Source: Paraphysoderma sedebokerense (taxonomy: Eukaryota; Blastocladiomycota; Physodermatomycetes; Physodermatales; Physodermataceae). Taken from it: a DNA stretch of 64,000 nt. The position numbers and the translations under genes are program-made. Below the pieces are notes generated by a model. That model did no database searches. It was not told the DNA's origin and saw only the letters and a program-made list of their open reading frames with translations. The stretch is from assembly GCA_025602915.1 (NCBI GenBank), contig JAHLJZ010000068.1, forward strand, positions 1 to 64,000, given 5' to 3'. This document shows positions 1-11,739 of this stretch, piece by piece (position 1 is the stretch's first letter; every line of letters starts with the position of its first letter).

Positions 1-2792
1 TTCTCGTATAATCTAGATATATACTTCGTCCCTTCGGGCCTCGTATAATCCATATTTTCAATTAGCCCAACCATACTTGTTTTTCGTTCCCAATAATTAA
101 CCTGCTCATTCAGTTCTATCGTCATCATCCCGATATCAGAACTTGATTGTACATAAAGAATGAGTGTTATTAGTGCAATCATACATGTAAGCATTTGTAA
201 AACTTATAACTTTGGGATATTTTGAATCAATCGGATGACCTTCATAGAAATATAGGCCAATGTTGGGTATGTATAAATGCACTCTGATCCGACAGACAGA
301 TACATGTAGAATAGATATTCGAGAAGATGGTGGTTTCAGTGGCTGCTCTTTGATGTTGAAGTTGATAAGGGCATTTGTTTCACACATTGGTGTTTGCAAA
401 AAATGAAACTATGAAAAGTTAATGACAATTTTCGTTAAGATGCAAGAAGCGAGGCAAACGTTAGTTTCAAAGCAAGCACTAAAGCCTGAATTTGGTCTTG
501 GGGACTCAGTGGTTTACCTAAAACCGAGGTCGCCAGGACCTCGTTAAGGGTATGATGCAGCATGGCAGGCGATAGCGTCGTTAGATCATACCGAGGTAGT
601 GTATTTCGTACTCGTTTATTTCGATCTGAATAAGCTCTGACTGTACAAGATATCGTCGAACGTCTCATGAAGGATACGACCATCGTGATGTCCCGGGAAC
701 ATATTTTGCCATATTATTCCCCAATATCTTTCGCTCAGACATTCCGGCCAATCGTCTGGAGATGAATGTAAATACTGGAATTATGCCTAACCGCATCGGT
801 TGTTTTTCTTCAATATATATATTATAAATAAACAATTAATATAGAACCTAAAAGTTAATTTAAAGAAAGTTAATTTGAATACGAAATTGATAACACGTAT
901 TGAAGACATCCTCCTTCAGAATATTTAAAGATGACTATCATTCATCCATTAACAGCATGTGTATAAAAAGCGAAAGAGAATCAAGGAAAGGTAGTAAGCG
1001 TCACGAGTAGTGTACAAATATATAAAATTATATAGTCAGAAGTAATCTCAATTCGAAGGGTTATGAATTTGTGACGTTTTTCGGCGACAGATAATTAAAG
1101 CATTTTCTACTGCCATATGAGATATATTGAAAATTGATATAACTCTTTCAAGTGCTGAGATTTAGAGCAAGATCAGAATGTTCATTTAGGAAGTAGAGGG
1201 TTTCCTTTTATAGACAAGTAATGATCTAAATATAGACTTAAGTAATTATACTTCATTGTTTCGCTCAAAGAACGTTTATACCTTCCTGGGCGTCTCGTGA
1301 CCAGGAATTTGCAAAGACAAAATTGAAACAATCTCTCTGATCTTTTAATGAGTTTTCTATCTTGCGCAGTCTCGTGTACCATTCTTGTAGAGAACCAGAA
1401 GGTAGATGCTTGATAGATCGATTGGAGTCCAGAGGGATGCCTGAATGTATGATTCACACACATCTCGTATAATCGAGATATATACTTCGCCAATACGTGG
1501 CTCCTATAATCAACATTCTGCGGAATAAACACTTAAACTACGCGTTGAGGCGTTTTATCATGTACGCTGCATGATCGGCCACTTTTTTAAAACTAATATA
1601 ACAAATATTAACTGCTAAGTTAACTACATTATCGTACAATGAGTGATTTAATGTAACATAACTAAGACAAATATTGACAACATTGAGCAACAATGTTCAG
1701 AAGCTCTAGTTGAAACTAAGGAATACCATATTTCCTGGGGCAACTATCAAGATCCCTGTATAAGGATGACGATTTTGCGGAGTCTCGTTCCTTCATTACT
1801 TTGAATGAATTCAAACTTTATTATCAGAGATTGCAATTTACTGGCAGCCTGCTTACAAGTAAAGTAATTACATACACACCCAGTATCTGGCAGGATATCC
1901 TGGGGACATCCTAGGGCAAAATATGTCCCCGGGACATCGCGTGCGAGAGGTCTCCAGAAGGTCCTCGTCAAAGGATATCCCGGTGACATCGCGATGGCAA
2001 CATCCCCGACATATGTGGGTATCAGGATGTCCCCAGGATATCTTGGAATAAGATGTCTCTATGACAAGTCAGAAAAATCATCCATCGCCGTGACATCTCA
2101 ACGTCAGAATGTCTTGGTGATAGCGTTCATGAGGCGACTCCATGGAGGTTATCATTTACAGTGGGAGGTATTAAGAACGATTTTTAAATATTAAAAAAGA
2201 TACATAATGGTGATTATACGAGCCAGTGAATTATATAATTATCACGAAATGCACCTCCTCGGCATGATCACAACAAGTTTATCGCCTGCCATTGTCGTGA
2301 AGAATCACTGAGAGTAGTAGGGAAGAATCACGACTCTAGAATCTATAGAGATGTTTGACAAGGTTGAGCAATAGCTTTCCAGAATTAACAATTATGTCAA
2401 CGTTGTCTCTGCCTTCTGCATTCAATCCCGTTTCGGCCAACATCTGTTGATCAAACAGCAATGTCAACTTTCAATAAAAAGGTCATCAGATTATTGTAAT
2501 AATAAATTAACCTCTGCAGCTGGGATCACCTGAGATATGGGCGTTCGAACTGTTTAGGGGAAGATGGAATATTTTCAGAAGGATTACAGGAGTAATTAAT
2601 GAGTTTAGTAGCCATACCTAATAAGGGGAAGTTTTGTCGTAATTAAATTGGTACACATTAACGAAATGAAAGATAGTATAAGTATTCCAAGGAAGGACGT
2701 TTTCAGTACCGACTTATTATATCTGTATTGAAGGTCACTTTCTTTTCATTATGTGATGAGCAAGAGATTTTTATATGATAGATTCATATTCT

Positions 2793-3134
2793 TAAACGAC
2801 AAATACGACGTCGAGCTCAGTACAGTTTTACTCTACATGATACGACTATCAGCGGCTGTTGACCCGGACTCCACCAAAATAATGTCACGAAGACTTATTT
2901 AGATACAGGGATATGAATTTAGTATAGGATTTATTTAGGCTGAACTGGTTGTTCGGTAGGCTTCGATACAAATATAATTAGTTCGTCGTTAAAATATAAA
3001 CAATTAAGAATATGAATCTGTCAAGGTCCCCAACACTCAGGGCGGCATGAGCTCACTCAAGCTGACCACAGCCGCTGATAGTCGTATCATGTAGAGTAAA
3101 ACTGTACTGAGCTCGACGTCGTATTTGTCGTTTA
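2793..3134. repeat. Perfect 67-bp inverted repeat with 208-bp spacer
   Basis: Bases 2793-2859 are the exact reverse complement of 3068-3134. The right arm lies inside the 3' part of an unknown minus-strand ORF (3037-3378). The left arm therefore encodes the same peptide stretch on the plus strand (beginning LNDKYDVELSTVLL). It reads as a partial inverted duplication of that ORF's end. A transcript across both arms would fold into a long hairpin. Confidence 0.85.
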
Positions 3135-3556
3135 GAAACACCTTATTTCGACGATTTTTGGGCAAGGATGCCATCCACTTTGCATCCAATTGAGGTACCT
3201 GCTGTTCACCCAGTATCTTGAAACGCGGAATCTGATCCACTATCGCCTTCTTTTCATGTTTTGAAAGGCAAAAAAATCGAAAACTGAAGCTTTCCCTGAG
3301 ACAGTAACTTTCGACTGCTTTTGACAGAGGCTTTGCATCCATTTCTTTCTTCAATACGGGAACGGTCAGCGGCTGCACCTCGTACTCCGTGAAACTTTGG
3401 TTTTCTTCTGCTTCAGGATCCTGAATGCGATAGTCAACTAGCTAAATCTTCATCGGTAATTTTCAATTCTGGAACAGGTGACAGCTCCCTACGCCGCTTG
3501 TTACTGCCCATGTCGATCTCATCGCCTCTCGGGCTTTTTTGATTGTCTGTAGACAT
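3037..3556 (-). pseudogene. Unknown ORF, apparently broken
   Basis: An open frame at 3037-3378 (113 codons, minus strand) encodes a Lys/Leu-rich stretch. Just upstream, an ATG at 3554-3556 opens a charged segment (starting MSTDNQKSPRGDEID) of similar character. Together they look like one former coding sequence that is no longer continuous. No family is recognised, and a mobile-element origin is possible given the repeat-rich setting and the adjacent inverted copy of the 3' end. Its age cannot be judged, although the 67-bp inverted copy is still identical. It may instead be a chance ORF. Confidence 0.3.
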
Positions 3557-3889
3557 ATTGTAGATAAGTTTCAAATTCTAGTATAAAAATAACTGTGAGC
3601 TGTGCGCTGCTACATGTGTGGGTCTCTACCCCAAACTGGGCTTCCCAAAAAATACATGAAGGGTGTGGGTGGGTGGGATGAGCATATTAATTATAGTCAC
3701 TCGCTTCTCGTATAATGTGCAGCAGAACATTTTTTCTTTTACAAAAACTCCTTCCTTTTATAAACAGCCCACAGTCATACAACTGATTCTCAGCTCCAAA
3801 ATCCAAGACACAATGTTAGAGCTTCTTAGAACAAATATCGAATCCCTAAATTATGCAAAGGCAAAAAACTACTATGCTTGCTTTTTTCC

Positions 3890-6800
3890 TTACAAAGAAT
3901 ACCAAGACATTAAATCTTTCGCTTTGCCACCACTATGAACCAAGACCGATCTCTCAATGTCAGATGTTAAGAATTCCAACAGCTCCATGTCTTTCCGAGT
4001 TATTATGGACCAAGAAAGGACGTGAAGACGTCGAGAGAACGATACCAACCCCAGTTTTGAATGTAAGATTTTAAAGAAGCCCGTGTGAGAAACAATGGTA
4101 TATGCAACAACTAATAAACGAAAGGAATCATGACATACACACGCCAACTCTTCGAACCCCTGCCAGTCCAAATATATTGACGTCTAGGTCAGGACTAGGC
4201 AAGTTTAAGATCACCAAATCTGAGTTGCGACTATGATGGTTCATCTCTGTTCTTAATTGAATTGCCGTTTTCGCTTTAAAAAAAGGGGGAATGTAACCAA
4301 TATGTTGGCTGTTCCCAGTCGAATCTTCGGCCACATCTGCTAGCTCTGTTAGTTTTTGCTTCGCATTCGCATTTCTAAATCGCGGAGAATGGAAATGAGA
4401 AGTGATTGGGCGCTTCTTATGATGCGGAAACATATAATGATGATGTCGATGCGCTTGAGAGTTTGAAGTCTCTGTGTCTTCAATCTCCACCTCAGAGAAA
4501 GCCCCATGCGCATTTACAAATTCTGGATTTGATGGATGTAGGACTGAAGACACCGGTGTATGTCCTTGGACAGTTAAACCGGGCAAACCAGCAGTATCGA
4601 GTTCCGAAGGCAACGATGACCCTGCTGTATCGTCATTCATACCGCCATAATTCTGCGAAGGTAAATCAGTTTTTTCCAAGTGATGTTGGTGCTGATGATG
4701 TTTCTGTAAATCCTTCTCAACAGACTCAATCCATGAATTTTGGCGTTTCAATGTTTCGTTCTTTCTTACACTGCCACCTGCTATGTTATCCGCGGTACTT
4801 GCCCGTGTGCGTTTTCTTCCTCTCTCTTCGGCTGGCCCTATCCCTTCCTCTTCATCAGAATCTCCTGACGTGGTAGTTATTTCTTCGTCTGTGGTGTCAT
4901 TATCTATGCCAGCTTCTTCATGATGCATCTCCCTTGCCAACCTATCAGCCATTAACCCAAATTTAAAAGCCTGCCCGCGCGAAAGCGAGGCGGAACGAGA
5001 CGAGCAAGATTTTGGCGATGATGAACGACCTTCCGGGGAGGGTTTTGATTGTAGAGGCACAACATCGAGAATATCCGACATATCCAATGTTATTATGATG
5101 ATTTCGTCGACCTTTTACTAATAATGTCAGATCAACATTTGCAGACGACAATAGCATAGACCCATACCTCGATTCGTAACAATGCAAGATATTTTCTCAG
5201 TTCTAACTCCATTTCAACTACGTTGTCCGTTACATGGGCGGAGGCAAACAATCGAACAGAGCAATTTTTCCAAACTAGATAGAAGAATTGTTTACAATTT
5301 AGTGACCAGTTATTCACATTTTAGTTTAGGTCCGCATTTGATGGGTGGTCAATAACAATGAGACGCTGTAGACGCTGAAAATTTATACCTTGATGCTGCC
5401 GCAAAATAAACGCTAGTAAAAGTATGAGTGGGCCGTCATTGATTATCCACCAAATGTCGATCCTACATTTCGAATGAGTCAGGAGAAGAGAACATTGAGC
5501 AGTTATGCCAACCGGCAAAGTCAACTCACGTTCCACTCAATTCATCCTCATTGGTCGGAAAATTCTGTAAACCTTTACAAATGAATGTTGATAGTCCACC
5601 ACGTTTTGCCTGTGAATCGATTTTTCAGCTTTTGTCATTTGGAGTTTCTTATTCTTTGCTTACACCGACTTACCATTTTCCATAAGTCCCTTAATTCCCT
5701 CACTGATTTGACATTTTCCTCCCACGATGATTTGTCAGGCCATCCACAAACAACTGAATTCGGACTAAGTTCACCGAGCCCTGCCGTTTGCAGTAGTATT
5801 TGCTGTCCTATTCTGACACTAGGACTACTAAAGACTTTGACAAAGCCATCCACATTTTCTTCCTTCATTGCCAATTGCAATCGCACACTTCGACGCATTA
5901 CAACATCGGCGACTACGTTACGCGAGTCCAGTGATAAAGATACGTCTGGAAGTTCCGAAAGGGCTTTGCGGACGTTGGAAGCAGTTCGAGATTCTTCACT
6001 TGTTGTAACGATATGCGCTGTAATTCCCCCGGGCAGGGTAATCATTCATTACCATTGTCCGAAATGGAAAGGCTCCAAAGAGATGCATACAAAGAATACA
6101 CAAACCCCCTCTAACACTTAATTGGCTGATGAAAGACAATAATCGTCTATAACGCAGCTGCCCATCTGGTCGTAAGCTTACAAATGCCAAAATATGAGGT
6201 CTCCAAACGATTTCAGCTCCTTTCTCCGGCGTAGACACGGTTGAGTTAGTGCTATCTTGACGATAACCATAGACTATGTCGAGAGTTTCCGTTCGTGGTA
6301 AATCAATCTGAAATTTGCGCATGGCGAGCTGAAGTTCCGCGTCTTGAACCGCTAGAAGGTGATGCATTGCGAGGGAGTACAGAAGGCCATGAACCGCTGT
6401 AAAAGAAGAGAAAAATTTCGATATAGTTATTTTCTATTGGAAATATTATTGTTATGTGCTGCAAATACTCACCATGGCCCCAGCTATTACGATGTCCATA
6501 TAATTGTATCAATAATGTCACCACCGCCGTAATTACTAGAATTAACAGTCCAGCCCCCCAATTAATGACAAACATTATCACTAAGCAGCCAATTAGCCCC
6601 ATTAAGCTCAGAAGCCAATGATAGTACTTATACGTCGGCCTCCAACTAGGATTTGGGAATATTCCCAAAAGAAACGTCGCAAAATTGGTAAATCCGTAGC
6701 AAAGAATGAATGTCATGGAAACAATGGATGCTAGCGCCTCTAGTTCGGTTATAAAAATAAACGGAACAGTAAAGAGAATGGTAACGATAACTGCAAATCT

Positions 6801-8445
6801 AGGTTCACCGTTTTTGAGATGATGAATGGGAATATAGGGAACGTGAGGAAGGATTCGTGTGACTGATAATGTGTTCAAAACTTTTGAAGCTAATGCGCAG
6901 CAATGTAACGCCGACCCTATTATGTCCAAGTTAAATTGAGGCGATTCCGATAGTATATTATGGTAATTCATACCTTGTCCCACTAGAAACAATCCAATGA
7001 TTGCAATCCACGGACTCGGAAAGGCAATTTCAGGAATTATCATCACGTTGCTAAGAAGTAATTCCCTTTTCACCACACTTCCAATTAAGAGAAACAATGT
7101 CACGTAAAGAGTCGTACTGGTAGCGACTGCACCAAATGCCCCAGTCGGAATACTTTTAAATGGATGTTTCAAGTTCATAGCGTTATTTGTGCCGGAGAAG
7201 ATGCCGACGAAGCATGGAAGAAGGAGGGATATGGCATCCTTAAATGAGAATGAAGAATGGGGGTAGAGATTGGAACGGAGAGTTTCAATTGATAAACCGG
7301 TAACCTGGTGATTAAAATTGTGATGATTAAAGCGAGGGGCCGTAAAGAGACCGAGGAAAACCGCGAGAAACGCGAGTATTAAAGCAAGAAGGAAAAACAT
7401 GGCAAGGCTATCGACCAGGAGAATAAGCCTTAGGAAAACCATCGCTTCATAATGAAAGAACATGAATAATTCTACTAACCGATGGACGATGCTTTTACCG
7501 ATAAAAGCAGAGGCTCCAATGAACAGCAAGCAACCAGACGAGATGATGACTTGGTCCCACAGTGTGTCATCGGTAATCGACAAGTCGGTCGCCTCTATCA
7601 GGCCCTGCACAGAACCCACGACTTAAAAGGACAGAATTAATGAAAGTGACATGATAGAACAGTGCACGGCCTGATAATCGAGTAAGATTGTGATGCCAAA
7701 CCTTCGACGCTAATGAAAATCGCGACGCCAATACAATAAATCAAAGATATAGCCCCTCCAATACCAGTTCCCAACGACTTTGTCAGTATATGTAATACGC
7801 CACCAGTCGGAACACCATTTGTAGCAATTGCTGAAATAGAAGCGACTGTTATAGCCACCGTAAGCGCTGAAATGAATGTGATCGCTGTGGGGTGACCATA
7901 GCGGACCAGGAATAGAAGGAATAAGTTGAAAAATATGTTCACGAAGCCAAGTGCAAATTAAAAATCTACCAACCTATAGAGCAAAGTACACCAGCCTCCC
8001 CCACGATATATCCAAATCGGATAAAAATCAACACACTCCATGCGAACTCACATGTCGGTACCAGCACTCCTTTGAAGGTACCCAACTTCATATTACCATG
8101 GTCCGCTTTATCTACTCGTATACTTGAAACACGCTCATCCAGCGGCAAACCAAATCCATTTGCGATATGCAACTGATCATCGTCGTCAAAGCTAATAAGA
8201 TGTCCATTTCCGGTTGAGGTTGCAGCATAGTTATGCAGCTTCTCACTGGGGTCACAATTGACAGAGGTTTGAAATTGCAAATGCCGATTCGAAGTGGCAG
8301 AGGTCAGAAGAGGTGTTGTAGCAGATGGCTCTGATTCTTCAGTCAATGGATAGGGGGAGGGTAAAGAATCTGGCGAAGACGGTGCTTCTGAAGTCACAGA
8401 GGCGGGATCGGTTATGGTGACTTTTATTTCGGGTATTTTCGTCAT
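3890..8445 (-). CDS. VHC1: Cation-chloride cotransporter (Vhc1/KCC type), complete copy
   Basis: Predicted K-Cl type cotransporter of the SLC12 family; the fungal member Vhc1 sits in the vacuole membrane. Ten exons were rebuilt: 8445-7974, 7884-7702, 7621-6473, 6396-6091, 6017-5674, 5609-5530, 5462-5389, 5274-5168, 5111-4139 and 3990-3890. They total 3789 nt (1262 codons) with consistent phases. Motifs in order: LGTFKGVLVPT at the first membrane segment, SISAIATNG in TM2, LKHPFKSIPTG mid-core, and a hydrophobic core to about residue 600. The C-terminal domain has LSPNSVVCGWP, IDIWWIINDGP, RLFASAHVTDN, SDLVILNLPSP and the terminal MELLEFLT block. An unusual His/Ser-rich stretch of about 270 residues lies in exon 9. 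The first ATG is at 8443-8445; the GTG just upstream is not used. The left edge of the tandem duplication (6172) cuts exon 4, so only this copy is whole. Exon borders are by eye. Confidence 0.88.
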
Positions 8446-8790
8446 CACCGATTTCTAAATTTAAACAGCTTGACAGAGGAATATGAGAGCATATAGATAC
8501 AAAAGGCCTTATATCAGACAAGTAGTAAAAGGTCTAAAGACAGGATAAAAATTCCTGACATTAAGCGGATCGTGATAGCGATTGATGACATCACTGCAAT
8601 TTCGCGTCAACCGGACTTCAATAGATTGTACTTCCCAATTTCAATCTATTTGAGTGATACCGCATTACCTGAGAAACGAAAACTGCCATTAACAATTGCA
8701 CTATGAATTCAGCTATGGGGTGGTGATTTATTCGTAATATCATCTGACCTGTACAACATTTACACTATGAATGCCAGTATACCAACAATG
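8446..8790. other. Intergenic: cotransporter 5' flank and CTK3 3' flank
   Basis: 345 bp between two minus-strand genes. It should contain the cotransporter promoter and the CTK3 3' end. No clear regulatory motif was recognised. It is duplicated at 20705-21049. Confidence 0.5.
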
Positions 8791-10017
8791 TTACCTTCCT
8801 TCAGATACCGACAGTTTTTCCCTTCTCCATTTTTCCATTTCCTCTTTTGCATTATTAGTATCCTCTTCGTCCCATGGAGCAGTTACATCCCACAACAAAT
8901 CAAATTGTACGTCGAGTTGTTCTGATGCGGGACGGATCCAAATTTCCTCTCGGGTCCTTTTGTGCTATCATCACGAGCAAAAGTGTGGCAATGACAACAG
9001 AAAATTTTGAAGTAACAAAACGATGCATTAGAATTCCCGCATTAGCATGAAGATGCTGAGGACTTTAAATGGATGACTCACCCTTTCCCTGTCTTCCTCC
9101 ATCCTCCTAATTATGGTTTCTTTGGAATACGAAGATGGTTCCTTTCGATCTTTCTTTTTCGATGATTTATTACTGTACAAGGCTCAATAAATCAGAATTA
9201 TTCAACGATAGGAGAACAGAGAGTGCAAAAACATGATGAAAACCTTGAATCACGAGCGGTTAGCGGCGTTTCCACCTTCGAGATCAGTTGCTCCGTGAAT
9301 ATTTTATGGGATTTGAGAGAGTGGAGAATCTGCAAAAAAAAGAACAGACATATTTAATATTCAGTAGATGAAACAATGGCAATCCGGCAAAAAGATGCAA
9401 AGCTTCAATAATAAACCCCACAAATCACAAAGTTGACATAACATTCAAATGAAAAGGCATCACAACACTATTACCTACCGATCGGACATACGGAACATTA
9501 GTATTCCCCATCTGATCATGGGGGCAAACTAATTCTATTATTTTCTGCAAATCTTTCTCTGTCAACTTTCTGTAGCCATCAAATCTGTCTCTGACCGACT
9601 GTTGAACGAGTTCGGAGATTGAGTTGAAAATGTTAAGGCGATGTGAGGCCGACGACTAACATCATTTATTATCGTTTATAGAGATTAAGTACAGATGGAA
9701 GGGCCACAATAGGTTGAATTCGTTAGTGTTTATTGTCATAATATTGAATACTTTCTCTGTGAGGTTTTAAACAGGCCATACTTTCAGGCCTGACAAAAAA
9801 TACTGAATAAAGAAGTCCAATCAATACAAATGCAAAAAGATACCTTTTCTAAATCTTCTATCAATAGACCGTACAAGTCATCGTAACATTGTTTATATTT
9901 CAGTCCGAACCGAACAACTTTAGATCGTGATGCCTCGGTAGCGGATAACTTTTTTAACAGATTGAAGAATTCCATTCGAATATCAAACAGATCGAGTTCT
10001 TCATCATGATCTGCCAT
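8791..10017 (-). CDS. CTK3: CTD kinase subunit gamma (copy 1)
   Basis: Regulatory subunit of the CTDK-I complex, which phosphorylates the RNA polymerase II C-terminal repeat in the nucleus. Exon 1 (10017-9844) encodes the CID-like N-terminus with DLFDIRMEFFNLLKKL and VVRFGLKYKQCYDDLY, the family signature. Exon 2 (about 9657-9481) encodes SSASHRLNIFNSISELVQQ and continues the helical fold. Exon 3 (about 9335-9246) and exon 4 carry a basic linker ending RRMEEDRER. The last exon continues HKRTREEIWIRP and ends with an acidic tail, stopping at 8791-8793. Phases agree at all four introns. About 230 residues, slightly shorter than yeast Ctk3. The whole gene is repeated at 21050-22276. Confidence 0.85.
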
Positions 10018-10669
10018 GTTAAAGAAAGATGATTATGAATTCTGTCAGGAAATCAATAAGATGTTATGAACGTGATGATTTTCGAATTGTTATGGGATAA
10101 ATCTCCAAGGAACATCCAGAAGACTCGAATTGGCAGATCGGCATCGTCCTCAAAATCACTCTGACTACATGATACATCAGTCCCCAGATTGTTTGAAATC
10201 ATTCACATATATTCAAATCATTACATAGTGATGTGCCTTAGTCAATAACCCCACAAGACATTGCATTCACAGTTCAGGTTCCAAGGTTTTTATGATCGAA
10301 CGAGGCGATGACAGAAACATAAGATATTGAAAGAATAAGACATTCTATCAAAGAACACAAAGCTATATTCCAAGAGAAAAGTCACTCCTGAAGGTGTTCC
10401 GTAGAGGACATGGACCGTTTTCATTTCCGATACTTCAACATATCTTCTTTGGGTCCACGGATGGTTTGACGCATTCCTCGATTTCATCAGGCGGGGTCGA
10501 ATAGGGTCATGAGCTTGAAAAGATTAATACAAATATGAATGCATTTGGACAACATAATGATCTCGGTGGCAATTAATAGGATCATCCAAACAGATAGACG
10601 TCAATACAACAATTGAGCAACTAATTGCTAATCATCTGTATTATGCTTTCGCAGAACCTATGCTAGAGG
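10018..10669. other. Intergenic, CTK3 upstream
   Basis: 652 bp upstream of CTK3 and downstream of the next minus-strand gene. It contains a 65-codon minus-strand frame (10290-10487) with mixed composition that could not be joined in phase to either neighbour. No RNA gene or regulatory motif was recognised. Repeated at 22277-22928. Confidence 0.45.
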
Positions 10670-11295
10670 CTATTCTTCCCTTACAACCTCATTCGCTTCC
10701 TTTTCTCCTCTTTCTTCCTTCCGAATATCGTCACTAGCATCGTCATCACCCTCTTCCTTGTCATAGTTGTGAACATTCCCTTCATCGTCGATTTCGTCGT
10801 ACATCTTTTCCGCCAATACATCTTCTTCTGTAATGTTAAGGGCGCGGCCTGTACGTTTCTTGTGCAGATCAGATGCCTTTCTTGCCGACTCCATCCGCGC
10901 CTCGAGATCTCGATCGCTAATTTCAAGAGTAAGGGAATCATCATCAGTCAGACGATATGCTCCTGCTAAAGCAATTAAAATTACGGAAAATCATAAAACG
11001 TAAACTAAGGTGCGAGTGGCGCACAAGCCATCTCTAAAATCCTCAAATTCGCAGCACAAGGGTATTGAATCCGTGCACATACCCTCTATGTGAGGCTGCA
11101 ATCAATGAACGTTCCTGATTTTCCTCATGTGTTCTTGGTTCACCATGGTGGCTAGGTTATTAGTAAAAGTATCATTAGTTTCAAATGTATTAACATATAT
11201 CCGTTTGAAAGAACGTACTGTGGAGTAGTCGAATATTTCTCCATGATGTGACTTGAGGTGTGTGGTTTTTGGGCGCCTTGACTGAGTTGCGACAT
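10670..11295 (-). CDS. Small acidic protein with HKKRTGRAL motif (copy 1)
   Basis: Function unknown. The main exon (about 10972-10670) encodes RMESARKASDLHKKRTGRAL followed by NITEEDV and a strongly acidic Asp/Glu tail. As I recall, a similar (H/K)KRTG(R/K)AL-(I/V)TE block followed by an acidic MYEEEDD-like run occurs in uncharacterised proteins across fungi; I know no assigned function. A likely first exon at 11295-11219 starts MSQLSQGAQKPHTSSH and ends at a GTACGT donor. A middle exon near 11157-11086 looks coding but does not fit the phase of the last exon, so the N-terminal structure is tentative. Repeated at 22929-23554. Confidence 0.5.
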
Positions 11296-11739
11296 TGTGA
11301 TTTTTGAAAATTATGTGAAATGCAGAGGTGGGGGTTATGGGTACATTTCTATAGTGGAATCGACAGAGTTTAATCTGTTCGTTACGTCAGTTCGCGATCT
11401 GTACTGACGTCGAAGATAAAGTCATGATGTCATTATGCTGATATATCCGGCGATAAAATTTAATGAAACATTAAGCAAGTATAATTATATCGACTTCATT
11501 TCGATGAAAAAGGTCTGATCTTGATGGCAACCAACGAAAACTGGAATAATAGTTTGAGGCTACACGCGCCGGTGCAAAATACAATTGTTTATACGCAATA
11601 TGGTACAGTGAATACTAGGTTGAAGTTGGCCTAAATTTCGGACGCAAAGGGAAATCAAATATGTCTCAGCTATTACTACATCCATCTCATCATCCAATAT
11701 CATAAAAAGCGGTCAGCTATTGCCGTGTCAAATTTTAAC
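11296..11739. other. Intergenic with inverted TGACGT pair
   Basis: 444 bp between the acidic-protein start and the 3' end of the farnesyltransferase gene. ACGTCAGT (11384-11391) and ACTGACGT (11403-11410) form an 8-bp inverted repeat with an 11-bp spacer. This gives two opposed TGACGT cores about 90-115 bp upstream of the acidic-protein ATG. TGACGT is the core of CRE/bZIP sites, but use here is conjecture. Repeated at 23555-23998. Confidence 0.4.

Larger units (their letters stand above)
1..3889. other. Gene-poor, repeat-bearing region
   Basis: No coding region in these 3.9 kb can be assigned to a known family. The open frames are short, lack family motifs and do not join through plausible introns. 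The region holds a recurring CTCGTATAAT motif (near 3, 40, 1465 and 3707), a cluster of ATATCC/GGGGACATC quasi-palindromes at 1885-2045, a diverged inverted pair (561-602 against 2250-2295), and a perfect 67-bp inverted repeat (2793-2859 against 3068-3134). This looks like old mobile-element debris, but no element can be delimited and no terminal repeat or target-site duplication was recognised. Confidence 0.6.

Noticed and set aside
10290-10487. 65-codon minus-strand ORF between CTK3 and the acidic-protein gene
   Set aside because: Composition looks protein-like, but every splice join tried to the acidic-protein gene broke frame.
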